Positions 8,338 to 16,267 of a stretch of DNA of 64,000 nt are shown in pieces. The stretch comes from Anaerococcus prevotii DSM 20548. GTDB taxonomy: Bacteria > Bacillota > Clostridia > Tissierellales > Peptoniphilaceae. The DNA lies in contig NC_013171.1 in NCBI RefSeq assembly GCF_000024105.1, positions 1,484,501-1,548,500 on the forward strand, in the 5' to 3' direction. Below the pieces are notes generated by a model. That model worked only from the letters and a program-made list of their open reading frames with translations, was not told where the DNA came from and made no database searches. The position numbers and the translations under genes were made by a program. Position 1 is the stretch's first letter; each line of letters begins with the position of its first letter.

Positions 8338-9045
8338 TTAAATATCCTTGATCAAAATGTCAAATTCTTGAACGAAAGTTTTTCCCTCTTCGAGATAGAA
8401 AGGCTCTAACTTATCATCTAGGAAGCTTTTCCCATTGTAAGTAGGCTCAATACAGATATAATCATCCAAAAAGTCAGACCATAAGGTAAAAGTACCTACA
8501 TTTTTACTTCCCTTAATTTCCACTTTCATATCTGCCTTAGCAAATTCCATAGAAGAAGCCTCAATGAAAATAGAATCAGGAAGGTCTTTCTTTTCTATTT
8601 TATATTCCCTTAGACTCAAATCTTCGAAGCTTGTGGCAAAGTATGGGTGAAAGGCAGGAGCCAGAGGAAGGCTTTTCTCTCCCTTATTTTCTATAGTAAG
8701 CTTTGTCCTTAATCCATCTTCCAACAATTTATAGGAAATTTCAAAATAAACTTTATCATAAGAGCCGAGGCCTTTAAGTCCTAGCTTAAGATAATCCTTC
8801 CCATAATCTTTTACTTCCCATTTCTTATCTCTGCCGAATCCGTGGCTAGGAAGTTCATTTAACAGTTTATCATCAGAAAAATTAGGGGCGCACACATGCA
8901 TGCCACCCCTAATCTTGTAAGAATCGCCCAAAGGAAGGCTCTTTTTATCGAAAAACACATCCTTATCTTTGAAGGTAAAGCTTTCGACATAGGCCCCTTC
9001 CTCGTTGATATGGGCTCTTAGATTCTTATTATTTATAATTTTCAT
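8338..9045 (-). CDS. Aldose 1-epimerase (mutarotase) family protein
   Basis: This is a 235-residue protein of the galactose-mutarotase-like beta-sandwich superfamily, which interconverts anomers of aldoses or sugar phosphates. Recognisable elements are GGMHVCAPNFSDDKLLNELPSHG (~48-70), supplying a substrate Arg/His-type loop, LAPAFHPYFATSF (~143-155) with the conserved His-Pro-Tyr, and YICIEPTYNGKSFLDD (~195-210) with the catalytic Glu. It is shorter than classical GalM (about 340), as in the YeaD/LacX-like branch. It begins four bases after the ferritin stop codon with a weak ribosome binding site, so it is probably translated by reinitiation. Its sugar substrate is unknown. Confidence 0.8.
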   Translation of the reverse strand: MKIINNKNLRAHINEEGAYVESFTFKDKDVFFDKKSLPLGDSYKIRGGMHVCAPNFSDDKLLNELPSHGFGRDKKWEVKDYGKDYLKLGLKGLGSYDKVYFEISYKLLEDGLRTKLTIENKGEKSLPLAPAFHPYFATSFEDLSLREYKIEKKDLPDSIFIEASSMEFAKADMKVEIKGSKNVGTFTLWSDFLDDYICIEPTYNGKSFLDDKLEPFYLEEGKTFVQEFDILIKDI

Positions 9046-9048
9046 ATA

Positions 9049-9558
9049 TTACTCTGCAATAGCTGGTGTTGTTGGTTCTGGTCTTTGTCCTAGTTCATCA
9101 TCCATAATATAAACTGAGTGCCAGTCATCTCCAACTCTTTCAAGTCTTGTAACAAGCTTGTTGAATGTTTCTTCTTCTTCAACTTGTTCATCGATGTACC
9201 ATTGGATAAAGCTTCTTACCCTCTCATCAACCCCGTTTGCTTCTTTGGCGATATTTGTGATTCTTCTTGTAACTTCTTTTTCATGCTCTAGGGCAGATTT
9301 CATTACGTCAAGTACTGAATCATATTCTGCTCTTGGTTCAGGAATTGCTTTATAAACTGGTTTGTAACCAACAGATTGGAGGAAGTTTTTCATTCCTTCT
9401 CCGTGATTGATTTCTTCTGTTACTTGTTGTTCCATCCAATTTGTGAATCCTTCAAGGTCTAAATCATCAGTATATGCTGCCATAGCCTTGTAAATATAAG
9501 CTGACTCGAATTCAAAGTTCATTTGTTCATTGATTAAATCTAAAATTTTCTTATCCAT
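9049..9558 (-). CDS. ftnA: Ferritin (FtnA type)
   Basis: This is a non-haem iron-storage protein, 169 residues, forming a 24-mer shell that oxidises Fe(II) and stores it as mineral. Di-iron ferroxidase ligands are visible: Glu in NEQMNFEFESAYIYKAMAAY (helix A), Glu and His in EQQVTEEINHGEGM (helix B, ExxH), Glu in LEHEKEV (helix C) and Gln/Glu in IDEQVEEEETF (helix D). The start overlaps the stop of the preceding 100-residue gene as TAATG, so the two are translationally coupled. The C-terminus is slightly extended with a Pro/Thr-rich tail. Bacterioferritin is excluded by the lack of the haem Met context and by the FtnA-like sequence. Confidence 0.93.
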   Translation of the reverse strand: MDKKILDLINEQMNFEFESAYIYKAMAAYTDDLDLEGFTNWMEQQVTEEINHGEGMKNFLQSVGYKPVYKAIPEPRAEYDSVLDVMKSALEHEKEVTRRITNIAKEANGVDERVRSFIQWYIDEQVEEEETFNKLVTRLERVGDDWHSVYIMDDELGQRPEPTTPAIAE

Positions 9559-9860
9559 TATTTTAATTCTCCTTCTTCGATGTAATTATCATATAGGGTG
9601 TAGACCCCATATATGTACATACCCTTTTTTATAATTATATCTATCACTTCATTTATAGAAGTCGGGAGGATATCTACTGTGAAAGAGTGATCCTTGATAG
9701 TAAATCTCTTTGATTTAATGATTTTTTTCTCCATCAAATCATTAAAAATACCCACAGCAATAGACCTCTCGAATCTTTTATCCAAGTCGAAAGTTACAGG
9801 ATAAACTTCGTCTGCCTTATCTTTATCTAGTATTTTCTTAATAAGCATCAAATCTTTCAT
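9558..9860 (-). CDS. Hypothetical protein coupled to ferritin
   Basis: This gene is not recognised. The 100-residue product is soluble, rich in Lys, Asp and Ile, and has no Cys. It can be described as a compact alpha/beta domain (LIKKILDKDKADEVYPVTF, then ERSIAVGIFNDLMEKK and INEVIDIIIKKG). It starts behind AGGAGAGGATT. Its stop codon overlaps the ferritin ATG (TAATG), an arrangement that ties its translation to that of ferritin, so an accessory role in iron storage is possible but unproved. It is first in the hypothetical-ferritin-mutarotase transcription unit. Confidence 0.65.
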   Translation of the reverse strand: MKDLMLIKKILDKDKADEVYPVTFDLDKRFERSIAVGIFNDLMEKKIIKSKRFTIKDHSFTVDILPTSINEVIDIIIKKGMYIYGVYTLYDNYIEEGELK

Positions 9861-9997
9861 AATCCTCTCCTATAAGAATATTACCCAATAATCAAAAAAA
9901 CTAACTTCTTTTAGAAAATATTCCTCATAAGAGAATATAAGTTGTTATTTATAGATAAATTATATTCAAAACTATTTGCTAGCAGAGCATTAATCTC

Positions 9998-10627
9998 CTA
10001 TAAATTCTTATGCTTTTCTTCCATTTCCTTAAAGGAGAAAATACAACCGCAATAGTCTTGTCTGTAGAGCTCGTACTTGTTTGAAAGCTCTATGGATTTC
10101 TTGTAGCCATTTTTCTTCTTAAAGTCTGAATAAAGATATTTTACCCCATATTCCTTCTCCAAACTCTCCCCTATCTCATTAAGCCACTGGCTGTTTTTGT
10201 AAGGAGAAATCGAAAGAGTAGTAGAAAAGTAATCGTAGTAATTTTTTTGGGCAAACTTTGCCGTCTCTTCTAGCCTTAACCTATAACATTTATAGCAGGC
10301 CTCTCCCCCCTCATGGTCATCCCTCCTAAGCTTTGCAATCTCAGCAAAGTCAGATATGTCATTTGGAGGAAAGATTATCCTAGACTCTATGCCAAGAGCC
10401 TCCTTTAAGTTTCTTAGGGTATCCACCCTTTTTTCTAGCTCACTTGTAGGATAGATCATGGGATTATAATAGAAAAGATCAATCTCAAAATCCTCATATA
10501 TCCTCTCTATAACCGCAGTTGAGCAAGGAGCACAGCAGACCTGCATCAAAAGCCTTGGCCTTAGGCCCTTTTTCTTGTTTTCTTTTATAATCTCTTCCAT
10601 CTTGAGATTGTAGTTGATTTTTTGCAT
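9998..10627 (-). CDS. queH: Epoxyqueuosine reductase QueH
   Basis: This enzyme catalyses the last step of queuosine synthesis, reducing epoxyqueuosine in tRNA to queuosine, and is an alternative to QueG. The DUF208 signature is present: MQVCCAPCSTAVIERI at residues ~28-43 (paired Cys), YNPMIYPTSELEKRV, then GGEACYKCYRLRLEETA with a further CxxC, TTLSISPYKN, and YCGCIFS at the end. All the Cys expected to bind the iron-sulfur cluster and adjacent metal are present. The start at 10627 follows AAGGAGATAAAA, and an ATG 14 codons upstream has no ribosome binding site and lies next to the rpsI terminator. At 209 residues it is normal length. It is downstream of rplM-rpsI and may be reached by read-through. 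Confidence 0.92.
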   Translation of the reverse strand: MQKINYNLKMEEIIKENKKKGLRPRLLMQVCCAPCSTAVIERIYEDFEIDLFYYNPMIYPTSELEKRVDTLRNLKEALGIESRIIFPPNDISDFAEIAKLRRDDHEGGEACYKCYRLRLEETAKFAQKNYYDYFSTTLSISPYKNSQWLNEIGESLEKEYGVKYLYSDFKKKNGYKKSIELSNKYELYRQDYCGCIFSFKEMEEKHKNL

Positions 10628-10651
10628 TTTTATCTCCTTTAGAGAATTTTC

Positions 10652-10686
10652 GTAAAAAATAAACCGCAAGTCGTAACCTGCGGTTG
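10652..10686 (-). terminator. Terminator after rpsI
   Basis: On the minus strand AACCGCA pairs with TGCGGTT across a short loop, followed by TATTTTTTA. It separates the ribosomal protein operon from queH. Confidence 0.75.
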
Positions 10687-10697
10687 TAAGTCTTTGA

Positions 10698-11087
10698 TTA
10701 TCTCTTTGAGAATTGAGATGATTTTCTTGCCTTTTTGAAACCAGGTTTCTTTCTTTCTTTTTTACGAGAATCTCTTGTTAAGAATCCTGCTCTCTTAAGG
10801 GCTTGTCTATAGTCAGGGTTAGCAATTAGTAGCGCTCTTGCGATAGCGTGTCTGATTGCTCCTGCTTGTCCTGTATATCCTCCACCATTAACATTGATCT
10901 TGATATCGTAGTTGTTTAGGTTTTCTGTTAATTCAAGTGGTGATTTTGCTATTACTTTTAGTGTATCATAGTTGAAGTATTCGTCTAGGCTTCTTCCATT
11001 AACAAGGATTTCTCCCTTACCAGAAACCATAGTACATCTAGCTACAGATGTCTTTCTTCTTCCTGTTGATTGAATTATATCTGCCAT
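10698..11087 (-). CDS. rpsI: 30S ribosomal protein S9 (uS9)
   Basis: This is a small-subunit ribosomal protein whose C-terminal tail reaches the P-site tRNA. At 129 residues it is a typical bacterial S9. [20 protein letters not shown] (~7-26) and [19 protein letters not shown] (~68-86) are conserved family motifs, and the tail ends in the basic SSQFSKR. It follows rplM by eleven bases in the universal rplM-rpsI order and shares the leader-controlled promoter. Confidence 0.98.
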   Translation of the reverse strand: MADIIQSTGRRKTSVARCTMVSGKGEILVNGRSLDEYFNYDTLKVIAKSPLELTENLNNYDIKINVNGGGYTGQAGAIRHAIARALLIANPDYRQALKRAGFLTRDSRKKERKKPGFKKARKSSQFSKR

Positions 11088-11098
11088 CTAAGCCCTCC

Positions 11099-11539
11099 TT
11101 AATTTAATTCCAAAACTTCAGGCATTTGGGATTCATGTCCGTGTTCGCTACCAGCGTAAACTCTAAGCTTCTTAGCCATAGCACGACCAAGCTTGTTGTG
11201 TGGAAGCATGCCCTCAATTGCATGTGTTACGATAAATTCAGGTTTTTTAGCTTTCATGTCCTTGAATTTAGTAATCTTTTGTCCACCGCTGTATCCTGAG
11301 TATCTTTGGTATTCTTTTTGGTCTTCTTTGTTACCAGTAAGAACGACTTTGTCAGCATTGATTACAATAACATAATCTCCAGTATCGTAGTGTGGAGTAA
11401 ATGTTGGTTTGTTCTTTCCTCTTAAGATTGCTGCAACTTGGCTAGCTAGTCTACCTAGAACCATTCCTTCTGCATCAACGACATACCATTTTCTGTCGAT
11501 TTGATCAGGAGTTGCAGTCCATGTTTTTTGATATTTCAT
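11099..11539 (-). CDS. rplM: 50S ribosomal protein L13 (uL13)
   Basis: This is an early-assembling large-subunit protein. From the ATG at 11539, behind AGGAGGAATTTT, it has 146 residues, the normal bacterial length. The in-frame ATG at 11581 would add fourteen residues and falls inside the structured leader, so it is rejected. Conserved motifs are [17 protein letters not shown] (N-terminal), [15 protein letters not shown], and [16 protein letters not shown] near residue 110. It heads the rplM-rpsI operon. L13 is the expected feedback regulator through the 5' leader. Confidence 0.98.
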   Translation of the reverse strand: MKYQKTWTATPDQIDRKWYVVDAEGMVLGRLASQVAAILRGKNKPTFTPHYDTGDYVIVINADKVVLTGNKEDQKEYQRYSGYSGGQKITKFKDMKAKKPEFIVTHAIEGMLPHNKLGRAMAKKLRVYAGSEHGHESQMPEVLELN

Positions 11540-11687
11540 AAAATTCCTCCTATAAATTTTTCGCCTACTATATTTAGACACCGCTTCTAGTAGGTGGCGG
11601 CTTTACTCGTCCTGACATTTGTTTATAATCGCATTCAGGATTTGCGATTTCAATCGAAAAGCTTCATAAAAGAAACCTTAAGTTGAC
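11540..11687 (-). ncRNA. Structured 5' leader of rplM-rpsI (L13-type ribosomal protein leader)
   Basis: About 148 bases lie between the predicted start of transcription and the rplM ATG. The RNA can form an AATCGCA/TGCGATT hairpin whose loop carries TCCTGA, and that loop can pair with TCAGGA about 20 bases downstream as a pseudoknot. A CCGC/GCGG hairpin and a competing CCTACTA/TAGTAGG pairing follow, next to the ribosome binding site. L13 autoregulatory leaders are known in Firmicutes. I infer membership from position and structure, without a covariance-model hit. Confidence 0.65.
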
Positions 11688-11693
11688 TCATAT

Positions 11694-11722
11694 ATAATAC
11701 TACTGAATCTAGATCTTGTCAA
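11694..11722 (-). promoter_or_regulatory. Promoter of rplM-rpsI
   Basis: TTGACA (11717-11722) is followed by a 17-base spacer and TATTAT (11694-11699) on the minus strand. This near-consensus pair fits a strong ribosomal-protein promoter. Confidence 0.85.
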
Positions 11723-11730
11723 TTATTTTA

Positions 11731-12888
11731 CTACTTTCTAGAGATTATTTTCCTTAAAATCAAAGTTACTATAATCGTTAAAATTACAGATAATATAGAA
11801 GCACCAATTGCAACATCTAACTTGAGTAAAATCCTATAGATTATAAAACCGAATACCCAACTTATAATATTTACTTTCTCATCTACTTTTGACTTTTCAT
11901 TCTTTAAGAAAAAATCTCCTATCTGAACTGCTATCATAGGGGCAAAAACAGATCCTATTAAATAGAGGAAGTTTGTAATATCATCCATCGGAAACACAAT
12001 AGCTAGGATAATGCCAACTACGCTTACTATTATTGCAACCTTCTTTCCATCTGCATTTTGCTTGATTGATTCAAATGAAATCCCTGCTGAATATGCGTCT
12101 AGGAAAGTTGTAGTTACAGTAGATAAGATTATTATGATTATAGCCAAAGATCCTATTCCTGAATAGGAAAATATTGCAGAAAGGGTTGATTCTCCAGTAG
12201 CCATCGCTCCCGTAAGTCCAATGATATACATCCACATGGATACTAGGGAATAGATTCCTACAGAAATCCAAGTCGCCTTCTCTGGCTTTTCAGCCTCTGA
12301 TGTGTAATCAGATATTAGAGGAAGCCAGCTCATAGGCATGGCTATAGCAAGTTCTACTGCTCCTCCAAAAGATAGGGCCTCGGAGCTTGCTTTTGTTATC
12401 AAACTACTTGTAAAAGCCTTTCTAGACATCAAAATCGTTAGGACAAAGAGGGCTACCATTGAAACTGTATTTATCTTGCCAAGATTGGTAATCCCTACGG
12501 CAATCCAGATTATTATAAGAATTCCAATAAGAAGAGCCCAAATATTATTTCCCCTTCCAAAAAGTTCGCCAGAAGAGATCGCTCCATCATAGATCATTAT
12601 AGCAGTCCAGCCTACTAGTTGGAGGAAATTTAGGATTGCAAAAAATATACCACCGAGTCTTCCAAAACTAAGCTTTGTCGCCTCCATTGCAGAAAGACCT
12701 GTTCTAGCACCAATAAGCCCTGACAAGCTCATTAGGATAAAGCCTGCTATATGACCTATAATAATAGCAAGGATAGCACTTTTAAAATCCATGGAGGCAT
12801 AATAAGTCCCTGTCAAAATCTCTGCTATTGAAACTCCTGCCCCAAACCAAATTAAACTATTTTCATATATACTTGTTTTCTTTTCCAT
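11731..12888 (-). CDS. cytX: Putative hydroxymethylpyrimidine transporter CytX
   Basis: This is an NCS1-family permease of the cytosine/purine transporter fold, 385 residues with about twelve membrane segments. The N-terminal WFGAGVSIAEILTGTYYASM (~14-33) and LSGLIGARTGLSAMEATKLSFGRLG segments are typical of the CytX branch. It lies six bases after thiD behind a TPP riboswitch. By family and context it imports hydroxymethylpyrimidine (or a related thiamin precursor), which the adjacent kinase phosphorylates. No other thiamin biosynthesis gene is present here, so the unit looks like precursor salvage. Its C-terminus is close to the divergent rplM promoter. Confidence 0.88.
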   Translation of the reverse strand: MEKKTSIYENSLIWFGAGVSIAEILTGTYYASMDFKSAILAIIIGHIAGFILMSLSGLIGARTGLSAMEATKLSFGRLGGIFFAILNFLQLVGWTAIMIYDGAISSGELFGRGNNIWALLIGILIIIWIAVGITNLGKINTVSMVALFVLTILMSRKAFTSSLITKASSEALSFGGAVELAIAMPMSWLPLISDYTSEAEKPEKATWISVGIYSLVSMWMYIIGLTGAMATGESTLSAIFSYSGIGSLAIIIIILSTVTTTFLDAYSAGISFESIKQNADGKKVAIIVSVVGIILAIVFPMDDITNFLYLIGSVFAPMIAVQIGDFFLKNEKSKVDEKVNIISWVFGFIIYRILLKLDVAIGASILSVILTIIVTLILRKIISRK

Positions 12889-12894
12889 AAATTC

Positions 12895-13692
12895 CTACTT
12901 CTTGTATTCATCCTTAATATCAAAGGCGTGATTCATTGGACCAGATCCCTTTCCTAGATTTAGGCCATCCTTTAGGCAGCCTTCCAAATATTTTTTCGCT
13001 TTTCTTATAGCTTCTTCTAGGTCATAGCCCTTGGCGATATTTGCTGCTATAGCTGAAGAAAGAGTACATCCTGTACCATGAGTGTTGGGATTGTCAATTC
13101 TTTCTCCCTTAATCCAAATCCCAGATCCATTTGCGTAAAGATAGTCATTGGCATCATTTATTCTATGGCCACCTTTAAGAAGGACGTTTACTCCATAATC
13201 TTCATAGATCTTCTCTGCTGCCTTTTCCATATCAGCTTCATCCTCTATCTTTAGAGAAGAAATTAATTCTGCCTCTGGGATATTTGGTGTTATGAGTAAA
13301 GCTTGCGGGAAAAGTTCTCCTTTTAAAGCTTCTATGGCATCGTCTTTCAAAAGCTTAGATCCTGAAGTTGCTACCATAACAGGATCAAGAACTATATTTT
13401 TTGCTCCATATTCCTTTAATTTAATAGCTATTGTCCTAATCAAGTCTTTATCAGAAACCATACCAATCTTAACAGCATCTGGGAAAATATCAGTAAAAAC
13501 CGCATCCATTTGTTTTGCTAGAAACTCACTAGTCACATCCATAATTCCACTTACCCCCCTAGTATTTTGAGCAGTAAGGGCAGTGATAACAGACTCAGCA
13601 AAGACCCCATTAAGACTCATAGCCTTAAGATCAGCTTGAATACCAGCTCCTCCAGAAGAATCAGAGCCAGCAATAGTAAGTGCTACTTTCAT
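12895..13692 (-). CDS. thiD: Hydroxymethylpyrimidine (phosphate) kinase ThiD
   Basis: This ribokinase-like enzyme phosphorylates HMP and HMP-phosphate to HMP-diphosphate for thiamin synthesis. The start at 13692 is chosen because GGAGG precedes it by six bases; the ATG at 13704 has no such site. The 265-residue product has ALTIAGSDSSGGAGIQADLK at its N-terminus, VLDPVMVATSGSKLL (~105-120), LLKGGHR and the catalytic THGTGCTLSSAIAAN (~205-219). It is the first gene after the TPP riboswitch and is co-transcribed with cytX. Pyridoxal kinase PdxK-type activity is possible in this family, but the riboswitch argues for thiamin. Confidence 0.95.
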   Translation of the reverse strand: MKVALTIAGSDSSGGAGIQADLKAMSLNGVFAESVITALTAQNTRGVSGIMDVTSEFLAKQMDAVFTDIFPDAVKIGMVSDKDLIRTIAIKLKEYGAKNIVLDPVMVATSGSKLLKDDAIEALKGELFPQALLITPNIPEAELISSLKIEDEADMEKAAEKIYEDYGVNVLLKGGHRINDANDYLYANGSGIWIKGERIDNPNTHGTGCTLSSAIAANIAKGYDLEEAIRKAKKYLEGCLKDGLNLGKGSGPMNHAFDIKDEYKK

Positions 13693-13730
13693 AAAAACCT
13701 CCATATTTTATTACAAGAAAAATTCTCAAA

Positions 13731-13768
13731 GAAAAAAGCGGAAGACAAAACAAAGTCATTCCGCTTAA
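13731..13768 (-). terminator. Riboswitch-controlled intrinsic terminator
   Basis: On the minus strand AAGCGGAA pairs with TTCCGCTT, and inner GAC pairs with GTC, followed directly by TTTTTT. It lies between the TPP aptamer and thiD, so control is by transcription attenuation. Confidence 0.88.
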
Positions 13769-13774
13769 TAAATC

Positions 13775-13849
13775 TCCCTACGTTGGCATTATCCAAATCA
13801 GGTAAGGTCGAGGGTTACACCCTCCTCTCAGATCCTAAAAGAACTCCCT
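13775..13849 (-). ncRNA. TPP (THI-element) riboswitch
   Basis: The minus strand contains the conserved thi-box segments in order: GGGAG, CTGAGAGGAGGG, ACCCTCGACCTTACCTGAT, GGATAATGCCAACG and TAGGGA closing the basal stem. The bulge CTGAGA and the GGATAATGCCA motif contact the pyrimidine and diphosphate of TPP. The element precedes thiD-cytX, and binding should favour the terminator that follows. Confidence 0.97.
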
Positions 13850-13872
13850 TGCTTTATTCTTTTTATATTTAA

Positions 13873-13901
13873 ATTGTAATATTAGAAAATAAGAAAGTCA
13901 A
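13873..13901 (-). promoter_or_regulatory. Promoter of the thiD-cytX unit
   Basis: TTGACT (13896-13901) and TACAAT (13873-13878) are separated by 17 bases on the minus strand, about 25 bases before the riboswitch aptamer. Confidence 0.75.
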
Positions 13902-13917
13902 ATGGGAAAGGTATTTT

Positions 13918-14806
13918 ATAAAATATCTTTGACAAAATATTTTTAGATATTAAGTTATCTTAATATTAGAATATATCTTGAAGTAAGGTTGGACCCTTCG
14001 AACCTCAGGGAGACAGCTAAGGGGGGGCGGCAGAGGCCCCCTCTACCTTTCTCCCTGAACCCTCTTTTCATTCACCCCCTCTGCTCCTTAAGCGGAGTGC
14101 GAAAAAGGTCGATTTGCTACGCAAATCTTTGTTGGTAGGGGGATCCCTTCATCTTAATTGTCCTTGAATTTAACAATGTCTAATCTCCGTCTCTCTAAAA
14201 ATCGATAACTCGCTAACGCTCAAACAAATCGATTTTCTCAACGAGAGACTTGATTAGACATTTCTACTCGTCCATTGAGTGAGGGAGGGGTAAGCTTTGC
14301 TTTCGCAAAGCGTATCATTTTTTATTCTTTATATTACATATTACTTTAAAAAATAATTCTGACCTAGCGAAGCTAGGAAGAATTTTTCAGTTTATTCAGA
14401 TATAGATACATAATATGCTTTAGCATATCTTACAAATACCTTTACCGAGTATCATGTATAATCAGAATGAGCGTTAAGAAAATTTATCTGTTTGAGCGAA
14501 GCGAGTTATAAATTTTTAGCGAATGATGATTAGGAATCCTAAGCTACTAAGCAAATTAAAACGAAGAGTTCTGCCTAATAAAAAAGATTGGCGTAAGCCA
14601 ATCAACAAATTCCGCACTCCGCTAAGGAGCAGAGGGGGTGAGGGGAAAAGGGGTCCTAGGGGAAAGACTGGAGGGGGCCTCTGCCGCCCCCTTAGGCTGT
14701 CCCCTAGAGAACGAAGGTATTAATTTTATTATAATAATAACTAGATTCTTCAGATAACTATATCAAAACATTTTTAGTCTCAGATATTTTGAAGAAAAAT
14801 ATCTCC
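13918..14806. repeat. Element A: ~0.9 kb noncoding structured repeat, first copy
   Basis: This gene-free stretch has a close relative at 24229-25212. Edges are AT-rich (AAATATCTTTGACA on the left, AGATATTTT and AAAATATCT on the right). Next come GC-rich end modules with long G and C runs (13987-14110 and 14600-14722) that are inverted and diverged versions of each other. A core (14110-14590) is packed with hairpins. The largest, 14177-14260, has TGTCTAATC/GATTAGACA, GTCTCTC/GAGAGAC and AAAATCGAT/ATCGATTTT arms nested in order. Others are GATTTGC/GCAAATC, GCTTTGC/GCAAAGC, CCTAGC/GCTAGG and GATTGGC/GCCAATC. The only open frame (14523-14723) is not conserved and crosses hairpins. It begins after the thiD promoter and ends two bases from the trkH stop. 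No transposase is present. Confidence 0.85.
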
Positions 14807-14807
14807 C

Positions 14808-16265
14808 CTACTTCCTAATATTCCTATAAGTCCCCGCCGAAAACAATAATATCATTGGATATAGTTCCAATCTTCCAAATAGCATGGCGAAGGTTAGGGT
14901 TAGTTTTGATAGTTTGCTCATTGCCTCAAAGCTTGTTACTGGGCCGAAGTCTATTAGTCCTGGACCTACGTTGTTGAAGGTGGTGGCTACTGCTGAGAAG
15001 GCTGATTCGAAGTTATTTGTCTCGAGCGTTATTACTAGCATAAATATTATAAATAAGAAGATATAAACCAAGATGTATCTGTTTATGGATTCTTCTACTT
15101 CCTTGTCTACCCTTTTGCCGTCCATCTTGTTTACACTTACTCTAAGTGGGTTTAGAGCTTTTCTTATTTGGTTTAGGGCTGATTTGAACAAAACTACAAA
15201 TCTAGAAACTTTTATTCCACCTGCAGTTGATCCTGCACAACCTCCGACAAACATCAAAAATATCAAGATATGTCTAGAAAAAAGTGGCCAGGCCCCATAG
15301 TCAAGGGATACGTATCCTGTCGTTGTTATAATTGAGGATACTGTAAATAGGGAAGTCACTCCAGTAAAAAACGAGCTATCGTACATACTTCTTATGTTAA
15401 AGAAGATAAGTAGGGCAGTCGTAGCTACTATGCCCAAGTACCAATAAAGCTCCTCACTTTTGAATGCTTGTCTAGCTGATCTTATGAGTGAAAAATAATA
15501 AATATTAAAGTTGATCCCGAAGGCTAGCATGGCTATAGATAAGACTATCTCAATATATCTTGAATTGTAATATCCGATAGATGCGGCCTTATTGGAAAAT
15601 CCTCCAGTTCCAGCTGTTCCCATGGCGTGAATTATTGCATCAAATAGATTCATTCCTCCAAAAAGGAGTAAGATTATTACAATTACAGTAAGGGCTATAT
15701 ACATTAGGTAAAGGACCCTTGCTGTTTGAGATAGTTTCGGAGTGATCTTGCCGAAAGTTGGCCCTGGTACTTCTGCCTGCATTAGGGAAGATGACTCCTT
15801 GTTGGCCTTTGGCATTATGGCAAGGGTAAATACTAAGATTCCCATTCCTCCAATAAAGTGGGAGAAAGATCTCCAGAAAATTATCGAATTAGGAAGAAGC
15901 TCCACGTTACTTGCAACTGAAGCTCCACAAGTTGTAAAACCACTCATCATCTCAAAAAAGGCATCGACGAAGCTTGGGTAGTTGCTTGCTGTTAGATAGA
16001 GGGGGATTGCCCCTATTATAGAAAATATTATCCAACAAGAGGCTGTGATAAACATGGCCTCTTTGGTGAAAATATGACCCTTGGCTGAGCCAGATCTCAT
16101 AAGTATAAAGCCTAAAAGAAAGGCTAAGACAATTGGTATTACAAAATTTCTTATATCTATTAAACTTTCCCTATAGATCAGACCTACAAGTAGGGGAATA
16201 AGCATAAGCATAGCCAAAACTTGCATTAGTCTTCCTATAGTATATTTAACTACTGATCCGTTCAT
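14808..16265 (-). CDS. trkH: Trk-type potassium uptake membrane protein TrkH/KtrB
   Basis: This is the ion-conducting membrane subunit for K+ uptake, 485 residues with repeated M1-P-M2 units. Selectivity-filter-like loops are MSGFTTCGASV (~107-117), TAGTGGFSNKAAS (~217-229), SIITTTGYVSLDYG (~313-326) and ATTFNNVGPGL (~428-438), each with the conserved glycine. Length and content match TrkH rather than the shorter KtrB. It is transcribed three bases after trkA, which encodes its regulatory subunit. The stop codon abuts the edge of element A, so the repeat may supply its transcript end. Confidence 0.93.
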   Translation of the reverse strand: MNGSVVKYTIGRLMQVLAMLMLIPLLVGLIYRESLIDIRNFVIPIVLAFLLGFILMRSGSAKGHIFTKEAMFITASCWIIFSIIGAIPLYLTASNYPSFVDAFFEMMSGFTTCGASVASNVELLPNSIIFWRSFSHFIGGMGILVFTLAIMPKANKESSSLMQAEVPGPTFGKITPKLSQTARVLYLMYIALTVIVIILLLFGGMNLFDAIIHAMGTAGTGGFSNKAASIGYYNSRYIEIVLSIAMLAFGINFNIYYFSLIRSARQAFKSEELYWYLGIVATTALLIFFNIRSMYDSSFFTGVTSLFTVSSIITTTGYVSLDYGAWPLFSRHILIFLMFVGGCAGSTAGGIKVSRFVVLFKSALNQIRKALNPLRVSVNKMDGKRVDKEVEESINRYILVYIFLFIIFMLVITLETNNFESAFSAVATTFNNVGPGLIDFGPVTSFEAMSKLSKLTLTFAMLFGRLELYPMILLFSAGTYRNIRK

Positions 16266-16267
16266 AT

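Noticed and set aside
12071-12271. 66-codon minus-strand frame inside cytX
   Set aside because: Same-strand alternative frame in a long conserved permease gene, no ribosome binding site.
14523-14723. 66-codon open frame inside element A
   Set aside because: Very basic and Arg/Gly-rich, runs through strong hairpins and G runs, has no ribosome binding site, and the frame is not kept in element B.
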